Shown here: positions 54,956 to 63,827 of the stretch, one piece after another
How the letters are laid out: each line of letters opens with the position of its first letter
How positions within the stretch are numbered: the stretch's first letter is position 1
Source: Sphaerospermopsis sp. SIO1G1
GTDB lineage: Bacteria > Cyanobacteriota > Cyanobacteriia > Cyanobacteriales > Nostocaceae
Direction of reading: 5' to 3'
Length of the DNA stretch: 64,000 nt
Assembly: GCA_010672785.1 (NCBI GenBank)
Contig: JAAHFX010000003.1
Coordinates: forward strand, 62,001-126,000
The notes under the pieces: generated by a model
What the model saw: the letters and a program-made list of their open reading frames with translations, nothing else
What the model was told of the DNA's origin: nothing
The model's database searches: none
Translations under genes and position numbers: made by a program

Positions 54956-57076
54956 ATGGACAGAATTGATATTCATCCTACCCATTCTTACGAAGGGTTT
55001 AAATTACGTAGTGGTAAACCTTTTCCCTTTGGTGCAAATATAATACCTGGGGGGGTTAACTTTTCTATCTTCTCCAGTCATGCGACATCTTGTACTTTAG
55101 TCTTATTTGAAAAGCACGAGAAAAAGCCCTTTGCAGAGATTCCTTTCCCCGCAGAATTTCGGATTGGAAATGTGTACTGTATGACTGTTTTTGACCTGGA
55201 TTACGAAAATCTAGAATATGGCTATCGTATGGATGGGCCAAATAATTTCCAGGAAGGTCATTGGTTTGATAGCAGTAAAATTTTAATGGATCCTTACGCC
55301 AAAATTATTGGTGGTAGGGATGTTTGGGGTATCACTCCAGATTGGAATGATATCTACCATCACCGGGCTAGGATTGTATTTGATGACTTTGACTGGGAAG
55401 ATGATCGGCCTTTGGAAATTCCTCCCGAAGATCAAGTCATTTATGAAATGCACGTCCGTAGTTTTACCCGTCATCCTTCTTCTGGTGTAAAAGAAAGACA
55501 TCAGGGTACTTTTGCCGGTATTCGGGAAAAAATCCCTTACTTGAAAGAGTTGGGTGTCAATGCAGTGGAATTGATGCCTATTTATGAATTTGACGAGTTT
55601 GAAAATAGTCGTCCTAACCCTCAAACTGGGGAAACTCTCTATAATTACTGGGGTTATAGTACAGTAGGTTTCTTTGCACCCAAAGCTGGTTATGCAGCAA
55701 CAGGTAAGTTTGGGATGCAGGTGGATGAGTTAAAAGCGCTGGTGAAGGAATTACACAAGAATGGAATTGAAGTAATTCTGGATGTAGTGTTTAACCATAC
55801 CGCCGAAGGTAATGAAAATGGCCCGACAATTTCCTTTAGGGGAATTGACAATAAGGTTTACTATATGCTTACCCCAGAGGGGTATTATTACAACTTTAGT
55901 GGTACTGGGAATACTCTTAACTGTAATAACCCTATAGTTAGAGGTATAGTTTTAGACTGTTTACGTTATTGGGCAGCCGAATATCATATTGATGGTTTCC
56001 GGTTTGACCTGGCAGCAATTCTCGGTCGTGACCCTTGGGGCGCACCTTTGGCAAATCCTCCCCTACTTGAGTCCTTAGCATTTGACCCGATTTTAGCGAA
56101 GTGTAAATTGATCGCTGAAGCTTGGGATGCAGGTGGTTTGTATCAAGTTGGTTCTTTCCCTGCTTATGGACGTTGGGCAGAATGGAATGGAAAGTACCGT
56201 GATGGGATTAGGAAGTTTTTAAAGGGTGATGGTAGTGTTGGGGATGTAGCTCAACGTTTACAGGGTTCACCAGATTTATATTCTTGGTCTGGACGCGCTC
56301 CTGCCACTTCTGTTAATTTTATTACGGCACATGATGGTTTTACCATGATGGACATGGTTTCCTACAATGGGAAGCACAATGAAGCCAATGGTGAAAACAA
56401 CAACGACGGTACAAACGACAATGATAGCTGGAACTGTGGTTGGGAAGGTACAACAGATGATCCTGGTATCAATGCTTTCCGACATCGGCAGGTCAAAAAT
56501 GCTTTAGCCATGTTAATGGTGAGTCAGGGCGTACCTATGATTCTTATGGGTGATGAAGTTGGTCGCACTAAGAATGGTAATAATAATACCTATTGCCATG
56601 ATAATGAGTTGAATTGGTTAGATTGGACACTATTGGAAAAGAACGCAGATTTGTTTAAGTTTTTTAAACACTGTATTGCTTTCCGTAACCTGCACCCCGT
56701 GTTAAGAAATCCTTGGCATTTCCAAAATCGGGATTACGTAGGTAGTGGCTACGCAGATATTACCTGGCATGGTACACAGGCTTGGAATGCAGATTGGTCA
56801 GATGCTAGTAATACTCTGGCATTTATGTTGTGTGGAAAACACGCCAAACAAGGATCTGTTCAAGATAACTTTATCTACGTGGCCATGAATATGCACTGGG
56901 AAGCGTTGTGGTTTGAAATTCCCGGATTACCCCCAGGTATGAATTGGCACGTGTTTGCTAATACTGGTGCAAACCCACCCCAAGATAGTTGGCAACCGGG
57001 TACTGAACCCATGTTAGAAAATCAATCAGGGTTGTTAATGGGCGATCGCTCTGTAGCAATTTTAGTAGGTAAATAA
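54956..57076 (+). CDS. glgX: Glycogen debranching enzyme / isoamylase (GH13)
   Basis: 706 aa. CBM48-type N-terminal domain (GKPFPFGANIIPGGVNFSIFSSHA) and a GH13 barrel with all four conserved regions: DVVFNHT (I), GFRFDLAAIL (II, nucleophile Asp), AEAWD (III, acid/base Glu) and FITAHDGF (IV). Hydrolyses alpha-1,6 branches of glycogen. It sits between two STAS genes, as slr1857 does in Synechocystis, which physically ties glycogen breakdown to the partner-switching proteins. Length is normal for cyanobacterial isoamylases. Downstream are GGTGACA heptamers and a GGGGTTTAGC hairpin. Confidence 0.95.
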   Translation: MDRIDIHPTHSYEGFKLRSGKPFPFGANIIPGGVNFSIFSSHATSCTLVLFEKHEKKPFAEIPFPAEFRIGNVYCMTVFDLDYENLEYGYRMDGPNNFQEGHWFDSSKILMDPYAKIIGGRDVWGITPDWNDIYHHRARIVFDDFDWEDDRPLEIPPEDQVIYEMHVRSFTRHPSSGVKERHQGTFAGIREKIPYLKELGVNAVELMPIYEFDEFENSRPNPQTGETLYNYWGYSTVGFFAPKAGYAATGKFGMQVDELKALVKELHKNGIEVILDVVFNHTAEGNENGPTISFRGIDNKVYYMLTPEGYYYNFSGTGNTLNCNNPIVRGIVLDCLRYWAAEYHIDGFRFDLAAILGRDPWGAPLANPPLLESLAFDPILAKCKLIAEAWDAGGLYQVGSFPAYGRWAEWNGKYRDGIRKFLKGDGSVGDVAQRLQGSPDLYSWSGRAPATSVNFITAHDGFTMMDMVSYNGKHNEANGENNNDGTNDNDSWNCGWEGTTDDPGINAFRHRQVKNALAMLMVSQGVPMILMGDEVGRTKNGNNNTYCHDNELNWLDWTLLEKNADLFKFFKHCIAFRNLHPVLRNPWHFQNRDYVGSGYADITWHGTQAWNADWSDASNTLAFMLCGKHAKQGSVQDNFIYVAMNMHWEALWFEIPGLPPGMNWHVFANTGANPPQDSWQPGTEPMLENQSGLLMGDRSVAILVGK

Positions 57077-57131
57077 TAGGTGACAGGTAACAGGTGACAG
57101 GTGACAGTTAAATAGTTTTCAACACCTCACC

Positions 57132-57163
57132 TGTAGGGGTTTAGCACTGCGCTTTACCCCTAC
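57132..57163. repeat. GTAGGGGTTTAGC hairpin repeat
   Basis: GTAGGGGTTTAGC pairs with GCTTTACCCCTAC around a short loop. A diverged copy of the palindrome at 47751, 48116 and 57589. It lies between glgX and the second STAS gene and may attenuate transcription or stabilise the upstream mRNA. Confidence 0.7.
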
Positions 57164-57206
57164 CAATACTTTATTTCTTTTCACATTCAAAAACTGGTAG
57201 GAAATT

Positions 57207-57548
57207 ATGGCTTTTAGTGCAACTTTAGAAACCACAAGTAGCGGTCTTGCTAAAATTAGTTTATCTGGTGAATTAGATGCAACTACAGCACCAGATTTTA
57301 AAACATCAGTAGAAGAAGCAGCAGCAACAAATCCTAAGCGTTTAGTGCTGTTGATGCAAGATTTAGAATATATGGCCAGTGCGGGATTAAGAATATTAAT
57401 CTTCGCTAAACAAAAAATGGGAGCAAGCGTAGATATCTATATGGTAGAAACTCAAGAATTAGTATTAGATACTATTCAAAAAACTGGCTTTGATCAGAGT
57501 GTGTATTTATTAGATGAATACGATGCAGGCATAATCGAAAATGTGTAG
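57207..57548 (+). CDS. STAS-domain anti-sigma factor antagonist (second)
   Basis: 113 aa, single STAS domain. Acceptor loop YMASAGLR with Ser58; GELDATTAPDFKTSV is the first helix region. The protein differs clearly from the first STAS (54611), so the two are separate inputs or outputs of one kinase/phosphatase pair, like Slr1856 and Slr1859. GTAGGAAATT upstream of ATG is a fair ribosome-binding site. Confidence 0.92.
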   Translation: MAFSATLETTSSGLAKISLSGELDATTAPDFKTSVEEAAATNPKRLVLLMQDLEYMASAGLRILIFAKQKMGASVDIYMVETQELVLDTIQKTGFDQSVYLLDEYDAGIIENV

Positions 57549-57588
57549 TAACACCAAATTTATAACTGCTACATAAACAAGAAAGCTG

Positions 57589-57609
57589 GGGTTTAGCAGT
57601 GCTAAACCC
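57589..57609. repeat. GGGTTTAGCA palindrome
   Basis: GGGTTTAGCA-G-TGCTAAACCC, perfect 10-bp arms with a one-base centre, between the second STAS gene and the kinase gene. Confidence 0.8.
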
Positions 57610-57688
57610 ACACAAAACGTAATTTCAAAACTTCGGGATTTCAAGATTTCAAAATTTCAAGATGTCATTTCAATAATCATCACTAATT

Positions 57689-58108
57689 ATGGAAAGTATC
57701 ACCTTACCAGGAAAATTAGACTCCTTAAGTGCGATCGCTAAATATGTAATGGAAGCTGCCAAATCAGCAGGTTTGGAGAAAAAAGCCACCTATAAATTGC
57801 GTTTAGCAGTGGACGAGATTGCCACAAACATCATCACTCATGGTTACGAAGAAGCAGGATTAGAAGGTGAAATTAGTATAACTGGTAAGATTGAAGAATC
57901 AAGTTTAATGATTTGTATTGAAGATACAGGAGCAAGATATGATCCTTATGAACAAGAAACTGTCGAAAAGAAAGAACTAAATAAACCAATAGAGGAGCGC
58001 GCTCTTGGAGGGCTAGGAGTATATTTAGCAATTCAAGGAGTTGATAAGTATTTCTATGAGCGTGTAGACGACAAGAATCATAATATTTTTGTTGTCAATT
58101 GTACGTAA
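57689..58108 (+). CDS. Anti-sigma factor-type serine kinase (RsbW/HATPase_c)
   Basis: 139 aa, GHKL ATPase fold. N box LRLAVDEIATNIITHGYEEA (Glu43, Asn47), G1 box CIEDTGARYDP (Asp79-x-Gly81) and G2 box LGGLGVYLAIQGVDKYFYE (about 104-122). Such kinases phosphorylate STAS proteins and hold a sigma factor or other effector. It corresponds to Slr1861 of Synechocystis. No sigma-factor gene is adjacent, so the final target is elsewhere. Confidence 0.93.
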   Translation: MESITLPGKLDSLSAIAKYVMEAAKSAGLEKKATYKLRLAVDEIATNIITHGYEEAGLEGEISITGKIEESSLMICIEDTGARYDPYEQETVEKKELNKPIEERALGGLGVYLAIQGVDKYFYERVDDKNHNIFVVNCT

Positions 58109-58450
58109 AAAATATGATTCATAGTTTATACAGCAGCTTCCAAAGTTATGAGGTACAGTATAACATTTTGGTTTTTACCGAAAAATTGTGATCTAAAACC
58201 TGCCCTTTTCAGGGGATAAAAAAAGAGAATATTCCTGATTTCCAGCCTCTTGCTTCAGCTAGAGGTACTGATAACTGATAACTGAACCGAATTCCACCCC
58301 TGCTCATAAGCAAGACTATTTAACCAGGTGAAATAAATCAAAAATCCATCCACATATTATTCTGCATCTCAACTTCTGATCAAAATTGGTTTTAAATTGA
58401 TAGATTAGATAATTACATCATTAAGTAACAGCAGGGGGAATTCTTAGCAC
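58109..58450. repeat. Gap with IS605-like hairpin repeat before the phosphatase gene
   Basis: 58180-58265 is a copy of the CCTCTAGCTGAAGC family in reverse orientation (TGCCCTTTTCAGGGG hairpin, GCTTCAGCTAGAGG end), followed by ACTGATA heptamers. An ATGAGGTAC motif occurs at 58149. GCAGGGGGAATTC before ATG 58451 is a strong ribosome-binding region. Confidence 0.75.
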
Positions 58451-59896
58451 ATGAGTGAACAACATCAATCCCAACAAGTAGATTATCAAGAGCTAGAAGC
58501 ACTGAGAAAAGAAGTAGCTGAACTCCGAAATGAAGAAGCTGCGTTTAAAGCTCAAAGTCAATTATTAGAAAAATTAGTATCAATCGCTCGTTCTTCTGCT
58601 CAAGGGGAGGTATTGAAAGCCGCTTTACAAACTACTTTAGATGTAGCCACTACTCAAACTGCCTCTGAAAAAGGTAGTTTATTTTTACTGGAAACTTCAG
58701 GTAAAGTTGCAGACGCAATTTTATCTCAGCAAGAATTAACCCCAGAGAAAAGAAGAAATTTAATTGGTAATGTATTAGATAGAGGTTTAGCCGGTTGGGT
58801 AGTTCGTAATCGTCAAGTAGGACTAATTATAGATACTAATAATGATAATCGTTGGCTAACTTTGCCTAATCAACCTTATGTGGTTCGTTCAGCTTTAGCT
58901 GTGCCAATTATTAGAGGTGATGAATTATTAGGAATAATTACTTTATTACATTCTCAACCAGGACATTTTACCCAAGAGACGGCTAATCTTCTGCTATTAA
59001 CTGCGGATCAAATGTCTCTAGTTTTAGAAAATGCTCAATTATTTTCTAAACTTGATAGATATTCTAAAGCTCTTGATGCTGAATTAGAAAAAGGTAGACA
59101 AATTCAAATAGATTTTCTACCCTATGAATTATTAAAACTACCTAATTGGGAAATAGCGGCTTGTTTTCATCCTGCTCGTCAAGTTGCTGGAGATTTTTAT
59201 GATTCCTTTGAGCTTCCTAATAAACAAGTAGGTTTAGTGATTGCTGATGTCTGTGATAAAGGTGTGGGTGCAGCCTTATTTATGGCATTAATGCGGAGTT
59301 TAGTGAGAGTTTTTTCCGCAGAAACCCAGTTGCGTGGTTTTGCTAGTCAAATTCTGGAAGAAAATCAACCTATTAGTGGTTGGATTTGTGAACATACTTC
59401 TATTAATTTAGCTCATTTGAATGCTCTCCAAGCAATTACGAGAACTAATGAATATGTTGCTATAAATCACTGGCAAATGAGTATGTTTGCAACTATGTTT
59501 TTTGGAATTTTAGATCCAGCATCAGGAATACTAACTTATATTAATGGTGGCCATGAACCATTATTTATTCTGAATAATTCTGGGGTGAAAAAAATTCTTA
59601 AATCTACTGGGCCTGCTGTGGGTATGATGCCAGGAATGAAATTTAAAATTGAACAGGTAAAGATGGAATTAGGTGATATTTTAATTGGCTATACTGATGG
59701 GGTTACAGAAGGTAAAAATCCTGAAGGTAAGTTATTTACTGATAAGCGGTTACGGGATTTAATTGAACGTCCATATTCTTCTGCTTGTGATTTGCTCACT
59801 GCTATCAAAGACAAGTTATTTGATTTTATTGCTGATGCACCACAGTTTGATGATATTACTATGTTGTGTGTGCGTCGGGGTTGTGATGGTGAGTAA
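58451..59896 (+). CDS. icfG: PP2C-type serine phosphatase with GAF domain (IcfG/RsbU-like)
   Basis: 481 aa. N-terminal coiled coil (QELEALRKEVAELRNEEAAFKAQ, about 12-40), GAF domain (about 45-200; SEKGSLFLLETSG, RSALAVPIIRGDELLGIITLL), a linker helix, then a SpoIIE-type PP2C domain (about 225-475): VAGDFYDSF (metal Asp), IADVCDKGVGAALFMALMRS, INGGHEPLFIL, LIGYTDGVTEGKN and FDDITML. It would dephosphorylate the two STAS proteins in response to a GAF ligand. The order STAS-glgX-STAS-kinase-phosphatase matches the icfG cluster; in Synechocystis IcfG was linked to balancing inorganic and organic carbon use. Orthology is inferred from context. Confidence 0.9.
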   Translation: MSEQHQSQQVDYQELEALRKEVAELRNEEAAFKAQSQLLEKLVSIARSSAQGEVLKAALQTTLDVATTQTASEKGSLFLLETSGKVADAILSQQELTPEKRRNLIGNVLDRGLAGWVVRNRQVGLIIDTNNDNRWLTLPNQPYVVRSALAVPIIRGDELLGIITLLHSQPGHFTQETANLLLLTADQMSLVLENAQLFSKLDRYSKALDAELEKGRQIQIDFLPYELLKLPNWEIAACFHPARQVAGDFYDSFELPNKQVGLVIADVCDKGVGAALFMALMRSLVRVFSAETQLRGFASQILEENQPISGWICEHTSINLAHLNALQAITRTNEYVAINHWQMSMFATMFFGILDPASGILTYINGGHEPLFILNNSGVKKILKSTGPAVGMMPGMKFKIEQVKMELGDILIGYTDGVTEGKNPEGKLFTDKRLRDLIERPYSSACDLLTAIKDKLFDFIADAPQFDDITMLCVRRGCDGE

Positions 59897-59929
59897 TGAT
59901 TTTGGATAATTGAAAAATCCAAGATAAAT

Positions 59930-60050
59930 CCAAGCCAGGAATAAATTCCCTATCTAAAAGCTAAAGTCGGTTTAAACCGACTCTTTTTTACACTATTGGC
60001 GGGCAAGATGCCCACCCCACAAGAGTTTCATGATAAAGTTTACTGCACCA
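59930..60050 (+). terminator. Terminator hairpin inside a dispersed repeat, followed by GGCGGGCAAGATGC repeat
   Basis: AGTCGGTTTAAACCGACT (59965-59982) is a perfect palindrome followed by CTTTTTT, a good terminator for icfG. Its left flank GGAATAAATTCCCTATCTAAAAGC is the reverse complement of sequence next to the palindrome at 47977, so it belongs to a dispersed hairpin family. At 59998-60050 follows a GGCGGGCAAGATGC element shared with 44099 and 14732. The gap is convergent with the chelatase gene. Confidence 0.75.
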
Positions 60051-60056
60051 TTAAGC

Positions 60057-63000
60057 CTAAACTGTCACTCCCTCCAATTGTTCATCGGTTAATTCATATA
60101 ATTGACGCAATTTTTCCAATCTATTTTCATCAGCATTCCACAAACCTCTACCATTTGCTTCCAACATTCTGCTGAGAATATTTCTAAATGCTTCCGGGTT
60201 TGCTTGACGTAATTTTTCCGCCATTTCTGCATCCAAAGCATAGGTATCCGCAGCTTGATCATAAACCCAATCATCTTGAAAATCAGCAGTACCACCCCAT
60301 CCAATTAAGGCCGTCATCCGTTGGGAAATTTCAAAAGCACCACCAGAACCTTGATCTGCCATTGCTTGCGCCCATTTAGGATTTAATAACTTTGTTCGGT
60401 ACTCCATTCTTAATAAATCATCCAAATTTCTCGGAGTCGAATCTTTAGAAAAACTCTCTACAAAACTAGCTGTCACCTTCTTTCCACTTTGCTGTTCTGC
60501 CGCTTTTTTCAAACCTCCAGTATTAGCGTAATATTCCTGAATATCAGTCAAACCATATTCCACAGAATCAATTTCTTGCACAATGCGATCGCTAGTTTTT
60601 AATAAACTCTGTAAAATCTCCGGCCTCGCTTGTCCTTTATCCTTCCTTCCATAACTAAAAACATTGCGACTTTCCCAAGTTTTACCCAACTCATCCCCAT
60701 TATCCCAATTACCATCCACCACTCTATCATTAACCAAAGAACCAAAATCACCAGCAGGATTAGAAAACAATCTGGCAGAAACATTTTCCACACCTTGTGT
60801 TTTCAATTCCAAAGCGTGTTTCCTAATAAAATTCATCTCCTCCGGTTCATCAATTTCCGCTGCACGCAAAAACAAATCATCCAACAATTCAATAATATTC
60901 ACAAAACTATCCCGGAAAATTCCCGATAGATTTCCTAACACATCAATGCGTGGATGTCCCACATTTTCCAAAGCAATCAAATCATATCTAACAATTCTTC
61001 CCGTACCCTCCTTCACAGGTTCAGCACCAACCAATTCCAACAAAATACCCAGAGATTCACCCTTAGTTTTAATAGCATCCAAACCCCATAATAAAACCGC
61101 CACAGTTTCCGGATACTTATCATGCTCCTGTAAATGCTGATCAATGATTTTTCGACCTATTTCCCTACCCCGTTCAAAAGCAGCAGGAGATGGCATTCTA
61201 TAGGGATCTAAAGCATGAATATTTCTACCAGTAGGCAAAACACCCGCCCCATCTCTCAACAAATCTCCACCCGGTGCAGGAGGAATAAACTCACCATTTA
61301 AACCCCTTAAAAGATTAGTCAACTCATCAGTAGACTGACTCAATAAACCTGTAATTACTCCTTCCTCTTCCCTTCTTTCCTTCTCTCTTCTTTCTTCCTC
61401 CTCTCTTTCTTCGCTTCCTTCGTGTCTTCGTGGTTCATTAACTCTTTTCTCTTCCCCAAAAAAAGCATCCAAATAACTATTCAACTCCTCCTCATTAGGT
61501 GCTTCCCCCAAAACGTGCAAACCAGAAGAAAACAACCGATTTTCCAACACCTGTAAATACTCATACAACTTCAACAAATAATCATCAAAAGCATGACCAC
61601 TAAACATCCTCACATTTTCAGGACTAAACGTAATCCCCAACCTTTTTGCATCCTCAAAAGGACAATCAGCATCCAAACCACTATCAACAATCTTCTTACA
61701 AATCCCCTCCTTTAACACATAATTCTTCTCAGGATCTTCCCGATATTCAGCAATTAAATCTCGTAAACTCACCAACTCCTTATACAAACCAGCACGTCCA
61801 TAAGGTGGCACATTGTGAGAAATCAAAACCCCATAACCACGCCGTTTAGCTAAAATTGATTCCGAAGGATTATTAGCAGCATAGACATATAAATTCGGCA
61901 TATTTCCTAACAGAATATCCGACCAAGAATAACCAGTATTTCCTAAAGGAGATCCAGGCAACCATTCCACAGTTCCGTGCATTCCAAAATGAACAATTGC
62001 ATCAGCTTGAAACTCATTTTGCAACCATTTATAATAAGCAGCATATTGAGGATGGGGAGTTAAATCTCTCTCAAACATTAACCGCATTGGATCACCTTGA
62101 ATACCCAAAGGTGGCTGAACACCAATCCAAACATTTCCTAACTGCACACCCCCAATATGCAATTCATCTCCATAGGTTTTAATCCCAGAAACTGTTAAAG
62201 ATTTCCATTGTTTTTCAATTTTAGTAGTGCGGAGATAACCTAACCATTTTTCTAACTTATGCACATGAACAGTATTAGCATTTGTGGGGAAAGGTTTATT
62301 TTGTTCCCAGGTTTCTAATTCTTCATCTGCTGCTTTTACTTGTCTGATTAATTCCTCACCATCTTCAGGAATTTCTCCTACATGATAACCTTGTTCTTTG
62401 AGTGCATGAAGTAACTTAATTAAACTGCGAGGAACATTTAATAAAGCAGCAGTTCCTACCGCTCCATAACCGGGAGGAAAACCATATAAAATGATAGCTA
62501 TTTTTCTCTCTGCTGTTGATTTTTGACGTAATGAAACCCAGTTTTTTACCCGATAAATTAACCGTTGTACCCGTTCAGGAACTAAATAAATATCTTCGCC
62601 AACCAAACCACCTAAAGGAATAGTATCAATTGCTCCATCTAATTCCGGAAGTGCATATAAAACCACACTTTGTAAACCACCAATTCCTTGACGAGTCCAA
62701 GAATGAATATCTTGAATTAATAAAGGTGCAGCAACAATATAGGGAATATTTTTAGCGGTAAGAATGCGTTTTGCAACTTCAATTTGTCTTCCTGCTTCCA
62801 TTGAACCTGCTGGGCCACCAACTAAAGGAAAACCAATAGTAGAAATTATCGCATCAACTTTAACTGCTTGATCAGAAAGTGAGAGAGTTTCGATATTTCC
62901 TTGTTGTCTTTGTTGAGTTTCATAGTCAGTTGTCATCCAATCTCTGACAGCAACATGACCTTCAACTCCATTAATAAAAATGGGTAAAGGTATTAAACCA

Positions 63001-63827
63001 GATGCTTCAAATTTTTTGATTAATTGGGGAATATAATTCTGTTTTGTAATCACGTGCTTTCTATAAAGCAAAATTCCAATCACCGGGTAAGATTTTCTCC
63101 GCATCTCCCCATCTCCCCATCTCCCCATCTCCCCATCTCCCCATCTCCCCATCTTCTTGTCATACCATTCTAAATAGTCTTTTGGTGATGTAAAATAACC
63201 TTCATATTCAGGATGTAATAAACCCATATTTGGCGTTTCAATAGGTGCAGGAATATCACCAATTTTTAAACCTAAATATTTTTCTGCAAGTGTCCAAAAT
63301 AAAGCTGCAACATTTTCCGTTCCTCCTGCATTCCAATAACCATAAATAATTAACCAGTTCCGTAAGTCTTGAACTTTTTGCACAGGGACAAATTTTAATA
63401 GTTTCGGTCCAATTTTTAAGAAGCTAATATAACCAGCGAGTTTGTCTTCTTCTTTACCGTTACTAAATTTATCAAGTATGAATTTAACAGGTTTGGGCAT
63501 TCCTTTAGGTTTATCACCAATAGCAAACGCGCCTATTTTTGTTAAACTCATTAATTCTAGTGCTGATTCAAAAACAAGCCGAATGGGAATATTCGAGACA
63601 CGTTCCCGTAGCCATAAAACTTGATCATAGTCAAAAATAAGACTACCAAAAAATACATCAGCATCTTTAAGTGCTGCTTGTACCTGATCTGGATCAGTGG
63701 TAATATTGCGATCGCTAAACACCTGGATATCCAACTCAGGACAGCGAGAACTAGCCAAAAATGCCGCTTTACGGTAAAGATCGGCGTTAAATGATTCAAA
63801 ACCAGCAATTAAGACAATGCGTTTCAT
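60057..63827 (-). CDS. bchH: Magnesium/cobalt chelatase large subunit, ChlH/BchH-like
   Basis: 1256 aa. Large porphyrin-binding chelatase subunit of the CobN/BchH family. N-terminal MKRIVLIAGFESFNADLYRKAAFL (not the usual cyanobacterial ChlH start), FEQNK-type internal domains, then the conserved C-terminal core (PYRMPSPAAFERGREIG, DTYALDAEMAEKLRQ, MLEANGRGLWNADEN). It corresponds to the second, BchH-annotated copy found in many Nostocales. Main ChlH inserts Mg2+ into protoporphyrin IX; the role of this paralogue is unproven. Two low-complexity insertions interrupt it: MGRWGDGE twice (about 226-241), from an octanucleotide array, and an Arg/Glu stretch (about 793-822), from a dispersed repeat. 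Both keep the frame. Confidence 0.85.
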   Translation of the reverse strand: MKRIVLIAGFESFNADLYRKAAFLASSRCPELDIQVFSDRNITTDPDQVQAALKDADVFFGSLIFDYDQVLWLRERVSNIPIRLVFESALELMSLTKIGAFAIGDKPKGMPKPVKFILDKFSNGKEEDKLAGYISFLKIGPKLLKFVPVQKVQDLRNWLIIYGYWNAGGTENVAALFWTLAEKYLGLKIGDIPAPIETPNMGLLHPEYEGYFTSPKDYLEWYDKKMGRWGDGEMGRWGDGEMRRKSYPVIGILLYRKHVITKQNYIPQLIKKFEASGLIPLPIFINGVEGHVAVRDWMTTDYETQQRQQGNIETLSLSDQAVKVDAIISTIGFPLVGGPAGSMEAGRQIEVAKRILTAKNIPYIVAAPLLIQDIHSWTRQGIGGLQSVVLYALPELDGAIDTIPLGGLVGEDIYLVPERVQRLIYRVKNWVSLRQKSTAERKIAIILYGFPPGYGAVGTAALLNVPRSLIKLLHALKEQGYHVGEIPEDGEELIRQVKAADEELETWEQNKPFPTNANTVHVHKLEKWLGYLRTTKIEKQWKSLTVSGIKTYGDELHIGGVQLGNVWIGVQPPLGIQGDPMRLMFERDLTPHPQYAAYYKWLQNEFQADAIVHFGMHGTVEWLPGSPLGNTGYSWSDILLGNMPNLYVYAANNPSESILAKRRGYGVLISHNVPPYGRAGLYKELVSLRDLIAEYREDPEKNYVLKEGICKKIVDSGLDADCPFEDAKRLGITFSPENVRMFSGHAFDDYLLKLYEYLQVLENRLFSSGLHVLGEAPNEEELNSYLDAFFGEEKRVNEPRRHEGSEEREEEERREKERREEEGVITGLLSQSTDELTNLLRGLNGEFIPPAPGGDLLRDGAGVLPTGRNIHALDPYRMPSPAAFERGREIGRKIIDQHLQEHDKYPETVAVLLWGLDAIKTKGESLGILLELVGAEPVKEGTGRIVRYDLIALENVGHPRIDVLGNLSGIFRDSFVNIIELLDDLFLRAAEIDEPEEMNFIRKHALELKTQGVENVSARLFSNPAGDFGSLVNDRVVDGNWDNGDELGKTWESRNVFSYGRKDKGQARPEILQSLLKTSDRIVQEIDSVEYGLTDIQEYYANTGGLKKAAEQQSGKKVTASFVESFSKDSTPRNLDDLLRMEYRTKLLNPKWAQAMADQGSGGAFEISQRMTALIGWGGTADFQDDWVYDQAADTYALDAEMAEKLRQANPEAFRNILSRMLEANGRGLWNADENRLEKLRQLYELTDEQLEGVTV
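61364..61447. repeat. Dispersed-repeat fragment inside the chelatase gene
   Basis: CTTCGTGTCTTCGTGGTTCA (about 61421-61440) matches the core of AGGACTTACGC-family elements (CCTTCGTGGTTCATTCTTCC near 14646). Adjacent TTCTTTCTTCC-type simple sequence extends it. It encodes the charged stretch NEPRRHEGSEEREEEERREK of the chelatase. Confidence 0.7.
63103..63154. repeat. Octanucleotide array ATCTCCCC (six units) inside the chelatase gene
   Basis: Six perfect 8-mers plus a partial seventh. Three units equal 24 bases, so the reading frame repeats as the octapeptide MGRWGDGE. Six units keep the frame; gain or loss of one or two units would shift it. Confidence 0.95.

Noticed and set aside
54955..54985. 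Possible direct regulation of GlgX by the STAS proteins through fusion
   Set aside because: The genes are close (12 bases) but separate with their own stop and start; no fusion or frameshift is seen.
60630..61140. Plus-strand frames opposite the chelatase gene, up to 158 codons
   Set aside because: Antisense to a continuous 1256-codon gene; Ser/Thr-rich shadow products.
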